NCBI RefSeq assembly: GCF_004343075.1 | Contig: NZ_SLXP01000006.1 | Coordinates: 124,001 to 188,000 of the forward strand | DNA from: Rhodovulum marinum | GTDB lineage: Bacteria; Pseudomonadota; Alphaproteobacteria; Rhodobacterales; Rhodobacteraceae | Direction of reading: 5' to 3' | Length of the DNA stretch: 64,000 bases | Shown: positions 1-7,611 of the stretch, in pieces | Layout: every line of letters begins with the position of its first letter | Numbering within the stretch: position 1 is the stretch's first letter | The notes under the pieces: generated by a model | The model's input: only the letters and a program-made list of their open reading frames with translations | Database searches by the model: none | Told to the model about the DNA's origin: nothing | Program-made: the position numbers and the translations under genes

Positions 1-700
1 CGCCGGAATGGGCATAGGCCGCATCTAGACCCAGCTCAAGCTGCTCATAGAAGGTGCGCTTGCCGATCCGGACCGCGGAATTCAACTTTTTCGCAAGCGT
101 CTCCGCCAGAGCGTGGGTTTCACTGTCCAGTTCCTCGTGGGGCACGGCACGGTTGATAAGGCCAAGCGCTTCGGCCTTGTCCGTTTCGATGAACGCGCCC
201 GTGGTCAGCATTTCGAAGGCCTGCTTTCGGGGTATGTTGCGTGACAAAGCAACCATGGGCGTGGAACAGAACAGCCCGATATTGACCCCGTTCACGCCAA
301 AACGCGTGCCCTCCGCCGCCACCGCGAGATCGCAAGAGGCGACCAACTGACAGCCCGCAGCAGTCGCGATGCCATGGGGCGCGGCGATAACCGGTTGCGG
401 CAGCCGAATGAGCCCCGTCATTACCCGCGCACATCGCGCGAAGAGATCGGCGAAATAGGCGCGGCCGCCATCCTCGGCCTGGCGGCCAGCCTGCATTTCC
501 TTCAGGTCATGGCCGGCGCAGAATGCCTTGCCGTTGCCTTTGAGTATCACCACCCGGGTCTCGCGGTCGTCGCTCAGCGCGTCGATCTGCGCCTGAAGGG
601 CCGCCAGCATCGCGTCGGACAGGGCGTTCAGCCGTTCCGGCGCATTCAGCGTTAGCGTGGCAATGCCGCCTGCATCCTCGCGTATCAGGATCTCGCTCAT
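1..700 (-). CDS. Enoyl-CoA hydratase/isomerase family protein (3' end cut by window edge)
   Basis: A crotonase-fold acyl-CoA enzyme, probably hydrating or isomerising enoyl-CoA in the cytoplasm. The start is ATG at 700, with a GGAG-type ribosome site just upstream. Near residue 55 the reading frame shows KGNGKAFCAGHDLKEM, the first oxyanion-hole segment of the family; further on GCQLVASCDLAVA is the second conserved block. The frame stays open to base 1, so the last few dozen residues, normally a helical trimerisation tail, lie outside the window. The overall wording resembles the ECHDC3-like subgroup. It is divergent from the thioesterase at 760, and the pair suggests acyl-CoA turnover. The family is clear; the substrate is not. 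Confidence 0.85.
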   Translation of the reverse strand, partial: MSEILIREDAGGIATLTLNAPERLNALSDAMLAALQAQIDALSDDRETRVVILKGNGKAFCAGHDLKEMQAGRQAEDGGRAYFADLFARCARVMTGLIRLPQPVIAAPHGIATAAGCQLVASCDLAVAAEGTRFGVNGVNIGLFCSTPMVALSRNIPRKQAFEMLTTGAFIETDKAEALGLINRAVPHEELDSETHALAETLAKKLNSAVRIGKRTFYEQLELGLDAAYAHSG

Positions 701-759
701 CTTGTTTCTCCTCACCTTTGCGGCAAAGACTATGCGGCAAAGGAAGAGGGGGGAAGGGG

Positions 760-1179
760 ATGAACCTTGCGATGGACAAAGCCGCGCTCGAGGCCTTCCT
801 TGCGCGTGACTTTCCACAGGTCGGTGATGATTTCGTGCTCGAGGAGGTGACACCGATGGTGGTGCGGGTGCGGATGCCGGTGGCCGAACGCCACCTGCGC
901 CCCGGGGGAACGGTGTCGGGGCCGTCGATGTTCGCCTTGGCCGACGTCTCGATCTACCTGGCGATCCTCGCGATGATTGGCCCCAAGGCGCTGGCGGTCA
1001 CGACGAACTGTTCCATCGACTTCATGCGCAAACCGGCGGCGGATCGCGACCTGATTTGCGACGCGCGACTGCTGAAGCTGGGTAGGGTGCTTGCCGTGGG
1101 CGATGCTATGATCTTCTCGGATGGGCTTGAGGGTGCGGTTGCGCGGGCTGGGCTGACCTATTCAATCCCGCCGACATGA
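760..1179 (+). CDS. PaaI-family hotdog thioesterase
   Basis: A 139-residue single hotdog-domain protein, expected to hydrolyse acyl- or aryl-CoA thioesters in the cytoplasm. The segment RPGGTVSGPSMFALADVS carries the family pattern in which the hotdog helix follows a G-x-S/G-P turn and ends in the acidic residue of the active site (ALAD). The ATG at 760 is preferred over the upstream TTG at 718 because GGAAGGGG lies directly before it and the hotdog domain begins soon after. It is divergent from the enoyl-CoA hydratase, with only about 60 bp between them, so both are probably driven from that gap. PaaI family membership is fairly clear; the natural substrate cannot be read from sequence. Confidence 0.8.
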   Translation: MNLAMDKAALEAFLARDFPQVGDDFVLEEVTPMVVRVRMPVAERHLRPGGTVSGPSMFALADVSIYLAILAMIGPKALAVTTNCSIDFMRKPAADRDLICDARLLKLGRVLAVGDAMIFSDGLEGAVARAGLTYSIPPT

Positions 1180-1281
1180 GGGCAGGGGGCGGAGGGCCAA
1201 TCGGGCTGGTCCCCGCGACTGCGTGTTCTACCTCTCGGGTGTCAGTTTCCCGCTGAGCTGCGCAATAGGAAGGTAAACTGG

Positions 1282-1761
1282 ATGACCGCATGTAGGCTGG
1301 GCCTGGCGCTGGCTGCCGTGATGACCTGCACGGGCGCGTTCGCGGAAGAGTTCGGCAACGAGATCGAAGCGTGGACCCCGGCGGCCGAAGCCGGCGACCC
1401 GGTCGCCCAGGAATTGCTCGGCCTGATGTATCGCCGCAGCAAGGAGTACTCCGAGGCGGCAGATTGGTTCCGGCGGGCCGCAAAACAGGGCCGCACCAAG
1501 GCGCAGATCGGATTGGGCTGGATGTACGAGAGTGGCGAGGGCGTGCCGCTGGACCCTGCGCGGGCGCATATGTGGTACGACATTGCGGCTGAGAACCGTC
1601 AGGGCGTCGGCTCGGACTACCCTTGGATCGCAGCCGAAGTGCTGAACCGCGCCGCAGCCTATCGCCAGAGGGTCGCCGCCCGGATGACCGAGACCGAGAT
1701 CGCCGAGGCGCGCCGAATGGCACGCATCTGCGCAACGTCGGACAACGCCGCCTGCGACTGA
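1282..1761 (+). CDS. Secreted Sel1-repeat (TPR-like) protein
   Basis: A 159-residue protein with an N-terminal signal peptide (basic start, hydrophobic stretch about residues 5-20, cleavage likely after AFA). The mature part holds two to three Sel1-type repeats: A-Q-x-x-L-G-L-M-Y and G-L-G-W-M-Y-E-S-G-E-G-V are the diagnostic pieces, the second followed by a DPARAHMWYDIA unit. Sel1 repeats form helical hairpins that mediate protein-protein contacts, usually in the periplasm here. AGGAAGG precedes the ATG by about 8 bases. It stands alone and is convergent with speE. Partner and role are unknown; the call rests on the repeats. Confidence 0.8.
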   Translation: MTACRLGLALAAVMTCTGAFAEEFGNEIEAWTPAAEAGDPVAQELLGLMYRRSKEYSEAADWFRRAAKQGRTKAQIGLGWMYESGEGVPLDPARAHMWYDIAAENRQGVGSDYPWIAAEVLNRAAAYRQRVAARMTETEIAEARRMARICATSDNAACD

Positions 1762-1797
1762 AGCAAGGCGCGCAGCGCGCTCCGTGGCCTGTTGCTT
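1761..1797. terminator. Possible bidirectional hairpin between convergent genes
   Basis: AAGCAA at 1761-1766 pairs with TTGCTT at 1792-1797, enclosing a GCGCGC-A-GCGCGC palindrome (1768-1780). It lies exactly between the ends of the Sel1 gene and speE. There is no clear T-run on either side, so termination is an inference from position and symmetry only. Confidence 0.3.
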
Positions 1798-2641
1798 AGG
1801 GCATCAGCCGTTTGACATAGCCGGGCAGGGCAAAGGCGCCCTTGTGGACCTCGGGGGTGTAGTACGCGGTTTCGATACCAGCCGCCGCAAATCGGTCGGC
1901 CAGTACTTCGACCGAAACGGCCCCCGCGTCCCCGTCGGTCCCCCAGCCAAAGGCCATGGGACCGCCCGCATAGGTCGGAATCGTGGCCAGGTAACAACGC
2001 CAGTCGGCGAACAGCGCCTTGAAAGCGCGCATCGTGTTGGTCAGTTCATCGCCTTGCATGAACGGTACGCCGTTCTGCGTGACGAGGATACCGCTCGGGG
2101 TCAACGCCCGCTTGGCGTGGCCATAGAACGTATCGGTGAACAGGACTTCGCCGGGACCGATCGGGTCGGTGGAGTCGACGATGATGACATCGAACTTGTC
2201 CTGCGTGGCCCGCATGAAGGCCGCACCGTCATCGATCACCAGGGTCAGCCGCGTATCGTCGAAGGCGCCCTGGCTGAGCATCGGCAGATACCGCTTCGAG
2301 AAATCGACAACACCCGCGTCGATCTCGACCATGGTGACATGCTCGACCGATTTGTGCCGCAGCACCTCGCGCGCCATGCCGCCATCGCCGCCCCCGATGA
2401 TCAGAACCCGTTTGGCGGCCCCATGTGCCAGGATCGGCACATGGGTCATCATCTCGTGATAGATGAAGTTGTCGCCCTCAGTGGTCTGCACCACGTCATC
2501 CAGCGTCAGAACACGACCGAAGGTGCCGTTCTCGAACACCTTCAGGCGCTGATGCTCTGTCTTGCTGTCATACAACATCTTTTCCACGCGCAGCGCCTGC
2601 GCGTAGTCACGGTGCAACGTTTCGCGAACCCAGTCGGTCAT
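1796..2641 (-). CDS. speE: Spermidine synthase (polyamine aminopropyltransferase)
   Basis: Transfers the aminopropyl group of decarboxylated S-adenosylmethionine to putrescine to give spermidine. The 281 residues match the usual length of bacterial SpeE. Visible motifs are the nucleotide loop GGGDGGMAREVLRHKS and the active-site DSTDPIGPGEVLFT, which supplies the catalytic aspartate. The ATG at 2641 is chosen because the protein then begins MTDWVRETLH, typical for the family, and because it overlaps the speD stop by four bases (ATGA), which implies translational coupling. With speD immediately upstream, the two genes form a complete dcSAM-to-spermidine module. Confidence 0.95.
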   Translation of the reverse strand: MTDWVRETLHRDYAQALRVEKMLYDSKTEHQRLKVFENGTFGRVLTLDDVVQTTEGDNFIYHEMMTHVPILAHGAAKRVLIIGGGDGGMAREVLRHKSVEHVTMVEIDAGVVDFSKRYLPMLSQGAFDDTRLTLVIDDGAAFMRATQDKFDVIIVDSTDPIGPGEVLFTDTFYGHAKRALTPSGILVTQNGVPFMQGDELTNTMRAFKALFADWRCYLATIPTYAGGPMAFGWGTDGDAGAVSVEVLADRFAAAGIETAYYTPEVHKGAFALPGYVKRLMP

Positions 2642-3144
2642 GCCGCCTGGGTTTCCGTGACCAAGCCGTCGCCGCGCAGCAATTCCTTGACGCGGACATC
2701 GTGGGTCGCGAAAGCGCGCTTTAGCACATCTACCGCGCGCCAGGGTTCGGCATCGCCGCACATGAACACGTCGAACGCGCCATAGCCGATCTCGGGCCAC
2801 GTATGCACCGAAATGTGGCTTTCGGCCAAGACGGCTACCCCGCTCACGCCCTGGGGGCTGAACTTGTGTGTGTGGATGTGCAGCAGCGTCGCCCCGCATT
2901 CGTCAACACAGTCGCGGAACGCCTGCTGAATGCGCGCCTCGTCGTCCAAGCCATGTCCGCTCACCACCTCGATAATGAGGTGCGTGCCCGCAAAGACCCG
3001 GCCGTCGCGCCGGATGAAATGATCGTCGCGGGTGTCGTCGAACACGTCGCGGGTTACGGGTGCAGCCGAGTGGCTGCGGTTATCTTCCGCATGGGCGCCT
3101 GTCTCCAGACCGATCCCCAGTTGGAAGAGGTTGGCGTCTTTCAT
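2638..3144 (-). CDS. speD: S-adenosylmethionine decarboxylase proenzyme
   Basis: Pyruvoyl-dependent enzyme that decarboxylates S-adenosylmethionine to supply aminopropyl groups for SpeE. The 168-residue protein has the prokaryotic self-cleavage site in LAESHISVHTWPE; cleavage at Glu-Ser turns the serine into the pyruvoyl cofactor. The HTH segment (HIHTHKFSPQG) and the catalytic cysteine region (FDVFMCGDAE) are also present. It has an N-terminal extension of about 55 residues compared with the shortest bacterial SpeD. GGGGAGCG precedes the ATG at 3144. It is the first gene of the speD-speE operon and is preceded by a long, hairpin-rich leader. Confidence 0.95.
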   Translation of the reverse strand: MKDANLFQLGIGLETGAHAEDNRSHSAAPVTRDVFDDTRDDHFIRRDGRVFAGTHLIIEVVSGHGLDDEARIQQAFRDCVDECGATLLHIHTHKFSPQGVSGVAVLAESHISVHTWPEIGYGAFDVFMCGDAEPWRAVDVLKRAFATHDVRVKELLRGDGLVTETQAA

Positions 3145-3372
3145 GGCGCTCCCCTTCTGACCAGCAGATTGAATCCAGTCGGTCCCTTAGCGCCCCCCCG
3201 GGTAGTCCGAAGTTGGGATCGGTTCCGATCGTGTGGACGGCCACCTAAGGCGTTTATCCGAGTCGATCAAGTGCCGATTTCCACGAAATCGAAGGTTTTT
3301 CGCGCGCCGCGTCCACGCTGCCGTTTTTGCGCCTCCATTATGCGGCGGGGTGTCGATAAGAGATGAGGTATT

Positions 3373-3401
3373 ATTATACCGTTTTCGCAAGCCTTTGATA
3401 C
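3373..3401 (-). promoter_or_regulatory. Candidate speD promoter
   Basis: The minus strand shows a perfect TATAAT (complement of 3373-3378). The -35 at the expected spacing is poor (GTATCA or TATCAA). The position would give a leader of roughly 230 bases before speD. This is inference from the -10 box alone. Confidence 0.4.
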
Positions 3402-3428
3402 TGTGATACAAATTCCATCCAAACACGC

Positions 3429-3456
3429 TTGACTGGGCCTTTGAAATGCTTAGAAC
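3429..3456 (+). promoter_or_regulatory. rplM-rpsI promoter
   Basis: TTGACT (3429-3434), a 16-base spacer, then TAGAAC (3451-3456), about 70 bases before the rplM start. This is a reasonable housekeeping sigma match in the right place for a ribosomal operon. Confidence 0.6.
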
Positions 3457-3524
3457 TGCGCCATCCCGAAAGGGCGGGGCCGAAGGTGCCCGTCCAGGAC
3501 CACCCAGCCGAATAGGGCAGAGAC

Positions 3525-3989
3525 ATGAAAACCTACACCGCTACCCCGGCGGAGATCGAGAAGAAGTGGATCGTGATCGACGCCGAGGGCGTCGTTCTGG
3601 GCCGCCTCGCCTCGATCATCGCCATGCGTCTGCGCGGCAAGCACAAGCCGTCCTTCACCCCCCACATGGACATGGGCGACAACGTGATCGTCATCAATGC
3701 CGACAAGGTGCAGATGACCGGCAACAAGCGCGCCGACAAGAAATACTACTGGCACACCGGCCACCCGGGCGGGATCAAGCACCGTACCGCCAGCCAGATC
3801 CTCGAAGGCGCGCATCCCGAGCGCGTTGTGACTGCCGCCGTCAAGCGCATGCTGCCGGGCAACCGGCTGAGCCGCAAGCAGATGACCAATCTGCGCGTCT
3901 ACGCGGGCGCCGAGCACCCGCATGAGGCGCAGAACCCCGAAGTCCTGGACGTCAAGTCCATGAACAAGAAAAACACCCGGAGCGCGTGA
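3525..3989 (+). CDS. rplM: 50S ribosomal protein L13
   Basis: Early-assembling large-subunit protein that binds 23S rRNA. The 154 residues contain the L13 core: W-x-V-I-D-A-E-G-x-V-L-G-R-L-A near residue 20, [12 protein letters not shown], and the Y-W-H-T-G-H-P-G-G segment near residue 75. The ATG at 3525 gives [15 protein letters not shown], the standard start. It overlaps rpsI by one base (TGATG), so the two are co-translated, matching the universal rplM-rpsI operon. The slightly extended C-terminus (NKKNTRSA) is ordinary for alphaproteobacteria. Confidence 0.97.
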   Translation: MKTYTATPAEIEKKWIVIDAEGVVLGRLASIIAMRLRGKHKPSFTPHMDMGDNVIVINADKVQMTGNKRADKKYYWHTGHPGGIKHRTASQILEGAHPERVVTAAVKRMLPGNRLSRKQMTNLRVYAGAEHPHEAQNPEVLDVKSMNKKNTRSA

Positions 3990-4480
3990 TGGCCGACGAA
4001 ATCAAATCCCTCGACCAGTTGAACGAGGCCGTCTCGGGCGAGGCGGCGGTTCTGGCCGATGCCGACGCTCCGCGTGAACCCGTCCGCGACGAGCTGGGCC
4101 GGGCTTATGCCACCGGCAAGCGGAAGGATGCGGTCGCCCGCGTCTGGATCAAGCCGGGATCGGGCAAGGTCTCGGTCAATGGCAAGGACATGGGCACGTA
4201 TTTCGCCCGTCCGGTTCTGCAGATGATCCTGCGCCAACCCTTCACCGTCGCCGGTGTCGAGGACCAGTTCGACGTGCAGGCCACCGTCAAGGGTGGCGGG
4301 CTGTCGGGACAGGCGGGTGCGGTCAAGCATGGCATCTCGAAGGCGCTGCAACTCTACGACCCCAGCCTGCGCGGAGCGCTTAAGGCTGCTGGCTTCCTGA
4401 CCCGCGACAGCCGTGTGGTGGAACGCAAGAAGTTCGGTCGCCGCAAGGCTCGCCGCAGCTTCCAGTTCTCCAAGCGCTGA
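3989..4480 (+). CDS. rpsI: 30S ribosomal protein S9
   Basis: Small-subunit head protein whose C-terminal tail reaches the P-site tRNA. The S9 core starts at [15 protein letters not shown] (about residue 34), followed by [10 protein letters not shown] and ending in the conserved [13 protein letters not shown] tail. A 33-residue acidic N-terminal extension precedes the core, as is usual in alphaproteobacteria, giving 163 residues. The ATG at 3989 is preferred over the in-frame GTG at 3986 because it forms the TGATG junction with rplM. A good terminator follows at 4503. Confidence 0.97.
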   Translation: MADEIKSLDQLNEAVSGEAAVLADADAPREPVRDELGRAYATGKRKDAVARVWIKPGSGKVSVNGKDMGTYFARPVLQMILRQPFTVAGVEDQFDVQATVKGGGLSGQAGAVKHGISKALQLYDPSLRGALKAAGFLTRDSRVVERKKFGRRKARRSFQFSKR

Positions 4481-4502
4481 CCAGCGCTTGCATCGTGTTA
4501 CG

Positions 4503-4531
4503 AAAAGGCCGTGCTCAAGGTGCGGCCTTTT
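4503..4531 (+). terminator. Rho-independent terminator after rpsI
   Basis: AAAAGGCCG (4503-4511) pairs perfectly with CGGCCTTTT (4523-4531), 23 bases after the rpsI stop. The 3' arm itself supplies the T-run. Confidence 0.8.
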
Positions 4532-4553
4532 CATTTCTGCGGCCTGGGGGCGG

Positions 4554-5165
4554 TCAGGCGAGTACATCTCGCAATGGCATGATTTCGTAGGTGTCGGGTA
4601 AAACGGTCTCTTGATGAAACACGCATTCGACCACTGTGCCCGCTGTTCCCTCGAAATCGCACGCCGGCAAGAAGGTCGATGGCCCGCGGGGGCTCTTGTG
4701 CCCCCCGCTGCTGCGCGGAGCCCCGCTATTGAAACGACAGAAAAGCGGGGATGCGTTCCGACGCAGGACCTCGAGGGTTGACAGCTTCAGGACGAGACCG
4801 CCCTCGTTTCGGTAGCGTGCAAAGTGATTGCGACCGGTGGAAACCGGTGCCTTTGCAGTCCCCGGCCAGAAGAAGACATGCGCATTCAATAGGCACAACA
4901 CGTACTCGAACGTGGCTTGATCCTCGAATGCGATGTGTCCGGCGCGTAGTGTTTGTTGATCTCGCAGGGCTATCGCATGTCCGTCAACGACAAGTCTCTC
5001 TGATTGCGAGCGTTTTTCTGGGCGTGCGGCAACACCGGCGCGGAGACGGAGCTTTTCCGCTGAAAAAAGCCGACCGGACGCCTTGATCGCCGGGAGATTG
5101 GCTTCGTAGGTCAGGTGCCACAGGGTGGGGCGCAGCCAAGCGAAGTCTTTGAGAGAGAACGGCAT
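4554..5165 (-). CDS. DUF7002-like protein of unknown function
   Basis: A 203-residue soluble protein starting MPFSLKDFAWLRPTLWHLTYEAN. The stretch LWHLTYEANLPAIKASGRL, then a charged middle part with H-I-A-F, NAHVFFWPG and later TFLPACDF, resembles DUF7002-type proteins, whose early H-L-T...N...I...G-x-L pattern recalls ADP-ribosyltransferase-like folds such as DarT and Tpt1. That link is structural inference, not proof of activity. It lies 16 bp downstream of hpt in the same direction, so it may be co-transcribed. No strong ribosome site is visible. Base composition is somewhat lower in GC than its neighbours, hinting at recent arrival. Confidence 0.6.
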   Translation of the reverse strand: MPFSLKDFAWLRPTLWHLTYEANLPAIKASGRLFSAEKLRLRAGVAARPEKRSQSERLVVDGHAIALRDQQTLRAGHIAFEDQATFEYVLCLLNAHVFFWPGTAKAPVSTGRNHFARYRNEGGLVLKLSTLEVLRRNASPLFCRFNSGAPRSSGGHKSPRGPSTFLPACDFEGTAGTVVECVFHQETVLPDTYEIMPLRDVLA

Positions 5166-5181
5166 TCCGTGTTCTTGAGAT

Positions 5182-5721
5182 TTATTCCGCGAACCGCACT
5201 GCTCCGATATAGGGCAGGTTTCGGTTTCGCTGGGCGAAGTCGATGCCATAGCCGACCACGAAGTTGTCCGGGATTTCGAAGCCGACCCATGTGGCCGCGA
5301 CGTCCACCTCTCGCCGCGAGGGTTTGTCCAGAAGCGCGCAGCACTCCAACCGGCGGGGTTTTCGAGCGTTAAGCAGGTGCAACACATGGGCAAGGGTGTG
5401 ACCCGTGTCCACGATATCCTCGACCACCAGCACGTCGCGCCCTTCGATCTTTCCGCGCAAGTCCTTGAGAATGCGCACTTCACGCGAACTTTCCGTGGCA
5501 TTTCCGTAAGACGAGGTCTCTATGAAATCGACCTCGACCGGCAGCCGCAGTTCCCGCACCAGATCGGCGATGAACACGAAGGAGCCGCGCAGAAGGCCCA
5601 CCACCACCAGCTTGTCGGTATCCGAGAAATGCCGCGTGATCTCGGCCGCCAAGGCCTCGACCCGGGCCGCGATTGTCTTGGCCGACAGCATCTCGTCTAT
5701 GACATAGGGTCGCTCGCCCAT
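5182..5721 (-). CDS. hpt: Hypoxanthine phosphoribosyltransferase
   Basis: Purine-salvage enzyme joining hypoxanthine (or guanine) to PRPP to give IMP (or GMP). The 179-residue protein has the PRPP-binding loop [14 protein letters not shown] near residue 100, the early flexible-loop region [11 protein letters not shown], the PPi loop GLLRGSFVF near residue 43 and the purine-contacting segment [17 protein letters not shown]. The start at 5721 gives [11 protein letters not shown], typical of short bacterial Hpt. It is divergent from the COQ10-like gene at 5791, with 69 bp between them, and is followed closely by the DUF7002-like gene. Confidence 0.93.
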   Translation of the reverse strand: MGERPYVIDEMLSAKTIAARVEALAAEITRHFSDTDKLVVVGLLRGSFVFIADLVRELRLPVEVDFIETSSYGNATESSREVRILKDLRGKIEGRDVLVVEDIVDTGHTLAHVLHLLNARKPRRLECCALLDKPSRREVDVAATWVGFEIPDNFVVGYGIDFAQRNRNLPYIGAVRFAE

Positions 5722-5790
5722 GCCTTCCCCCTTGATTTCTGGCGCTCACTAGCAGAAATGGCGGCCCACTGTCAGTAGCCAAACGGGATC

Positions 5791-6249
5791 ATGCCCAGAC
5801 ATTCCGAAAACCGCGAGATGCCCTACACCGCCCAGCAGATGTACGATCTGGTGGCCGATGTGGCCGCCTATCCGAAATTCCTGCCCTGGACGGCAGCGGC
5901 GCGAATCCGCTCACGCACGGATTTCGGCGATCACGAGTTGATGGAGGCGGATCTGGTGATTTCGTTCAAGGTGTTCCGCGAACGGTTCGGCAGCCGGGTG
6001 ACGCTGTGGCCCAGCCTGCACCGGATCGACACCGAATACCTGGACGGTCCGTTTCGTTACCTGAAATCCTACTGGCATTTCGAGGATATTGGCGAGGGTC
6101 GCTGCAAGGTCGAATTCTTCGTGGATTTCGAGTTCAAGAACCGCGTGTTGCAAAGCGTCATCGGCGCGGTGTTCAACGAGGCGATGCTGCGTATCGTCCG
6201 GGCCTTCGAGGCCCGCGCCGAAGCGCTTTACGGCACCTCCGCGGCCTGA
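5791..6249 (+). CDS. COQ10/RatA-family START-domain protein
   Basis: A 152-residue polyketide-cyclase/START-like protein. The opening PYTAQQMYDLVADVAAYPKFLPW is the hallmark of the COQ10/RatA group, and FVDFEFKNRVLQSVIGAVF near residue 112 is its conserved C-terminal helix. In eukaryotes and alphaproteobacteria Coq10-type proteins bind ubiquinone or its lipids and support respiration; the RatA toxin name comes from Escherichia coli and need not apply. No antitoxin (RatB-type) gene lies beside it, so a quinone-chaperone role is more likely here. It is followed after about 60 bp by the MmgE/PrpD gene. Confidence 0.85.
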   Translation: MPRHSENREMPYTAQQMYDLVADVAAYPKFLPWTAAARIRSRTDFGDHELMEADLVISFKVFRERFGSRVTLWPSLHRIDTEYLDGPFRYLKSYWHFEDIGEGRCKVEFFVDFEFKNRVLQSVIGAVFNEAMLRIVRAFEARAEALYGTSAA

Positions 6250-6309
6250 CCACTTGTGGTCCCGCCGCCCCCGCGGCAGTCTGCATTCGGCGCAAGTGGG
6301 GAGGCAACA

Positions 6310-7611
6310 GTGCGATTATCCAGCCGATTGGCCACGTTCGCGGCACAGGCCCGCCCGCCCGAGGCCGCACGGACGATGATGCGGCTGTCGGTGTTGGACT
6401 GGGCAGCTTGCGCCATGGCCGGGGCACAGGAGCCCGTGGCCCGGATCACCCGCGACATGGTGCTGGAGGAGGGCGGCGCGCCGCAGGCGGGTCTCGTGGG
6501 CAGCGTCACGCGGGTACCCGCGCGCGCGGCGGCACTGGCCAATGGCGCGGCGTCGCACGCGCTTGACTACGACGATACGCATTTTGCCCATATCGGGCAC
6601 CCTTCGGTCGCCATTGTGCCCGCCGCTCTTGCGCTGGCGCAGAAAACCGGGGCCGGGGGCACCGACTTCCTCGATGCCGCACTGGTAGGCGTAGAGGCCT
6701 CTATCCGCGTGGGCGTCTGGTTGGGGCGCGAGCATTACCAGGTGGGTTTTCACCAGACTGGTACGGCAGGTGCTTTCGGATCGGCCCTGGCCGGTGCGCG
6801 TTTGTTGGGCGCCGACGCAGAGCAGGCGGTGGGGCTGGTCTCGACCCGCGCCTCGGGGCTGAAATCGCAGTTCGGCACCATGGGCAAACCGTTCAATGCC
6901 GGGATCGCAGCCGCTAACGGGGTCGAGGCGGCGCTGATGGCAGCACGGGGGTTCGTTTCCAATCCCGATGGTCTTGAAGGGGCGCAGGGCTTTGGCGAGA
7001 CCCACGCGGGTACTGCCGACGTCGGCGCACTGGACGGTCTGGGCGAGCGCTGGCTGTTCGAGACCGTCAGCCACAAGTTCCACGCCTGTTGCCATGGCAC
7101 ACATGCCATGATCGAGGCGCTAAGCAGCCTAATGCCACTCGACCCTGCTGCCGTGACGAAGGTGAGTGTCATCACCCATCCACGCTGGCTGAAGGTCTGC
7201 AATCAACCCGCACCTGTAACAGGTCTGGGCGCCAAGTTCAGTTACCGGTTGATCGCGGCAATGGTATTGTCCGGGCGCGATACCGCGGCGCTCGCCACCT
7301 TCAGCGATGCCGCCTGCGTCGATCCCGCCCTTGTGGCATTACGCGACAAGGTAACGGTAAAGACCGACGGGGCGCTGCCTGAAACCGCTGCCCGTGTCAT
7401 CGTGGAAACCGACACCGGCGCTGTCGAGGCCGCCCATGATCTTGATGCGCCGTTGCCCTTGGAAACCCGCACGGACAAGCTGAAAGCCAAGGCCCGTAGC
7501 CTGCTGGGCGATGTGCGCGCCGCACAGCTCTGGGATATCGTCAGCGCCCCGGGCGGGCCGGATCCGGCCGCGCTCGGGGCGCTGTTGTCAGGTCACGACG
7601 CCATGTCGTAG
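6310..7611 (+). CDS. MmgE/PrpD family protein
   Basis: A 433-residue member of the MmgE/PrpD fold, which includes 2-methylcitrate dehydratase, iminodisuccinate epimerase and cis-aconitate decarboxylase. The family core is visible as HALDYDDTHFAHIGHPSVAI near residue 92 and HKFHACCHGTHAM near residue 257. The GTG at 6310 is chosen because GGGGAGG lies six bases before it; a frame-open ATG at 6256 lacks a ribosome site. No prp genes surround it, so methylcitrate dehydration is not implied. Its last 19 bases overlap the end of amtB on the other strand. Confidence 0.85.
   Translation: MRLSSRLATFAAQARPPEAARTMMRLSVLDWAACAMAGAQEPVARITRDMVLEEGGAPQAGLVGSVTRVPARAAALANGAASHALDYDDTHFAHIGHPSVAIVPAALALAQKTGAGGTDFLDAALVGVEASIRVGVWLGREHYQVGFHQTGTAGAFGSALAGARLLGADAEQAVGLVSTRASGLKSQFGTMGKPFNAGIAAANGVEAALMAARGFVSNPDGLEGAQGFGETHAGTADVGALDGLGERWLFETVSHKFHACCHGTHAMIEALSSLMPLDPAAVTKVSVITHPRWLKVCNQPAPVTGLGAKFSYRLIAAMVLSGRDTAALATFSDAACVDPALVALRDKVTVKTDGALPETAARVIVETDTGAVEAAHDLDAPLPLETRTDKLKAKARSLLGDVRAAQLWDIVSAPGGPDPAALGALLSGHDAMS

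Larger units (their letters stand above)
3145..3524. other. 380-bp divergent intergenic region with speD leader and two promoters
   Basis: No gene is supported here. Read on the minus strand it contains a possible promoter at 3373-3401 and then about 230 bases of leader before speD. That leader shows a perfect 7-bp hairpin, CGATTTC-GTG-GAAATCG (about 3275-3291), and a second palindrome, GATCG-GAAC-CGATC (about 3217-3230). On the plus strand the rplM promoter lies at 3429-3456. The leader length and hairpins are compatible with post-transcriptional control of polyamine synthesis, but I cannot match them to a named RNA family. Confidence 0.4.

Noticed and set aside
3187-3426. 79-codon minus-strand frame in the speD leader, considered as a leader peptide
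   Set aside because: It begins upstream of the TATAAT proposed as promoter, has no ribosome site and no recognisable composition; an arrest peptide cannot be argued from sequence alone.
5791-6249. RatA toxin of a toxin-antitoxin pair
   Set aside because: No RatB-like partner beside it; the sequence fits the COQ10-type lipid/quinone-binding group.
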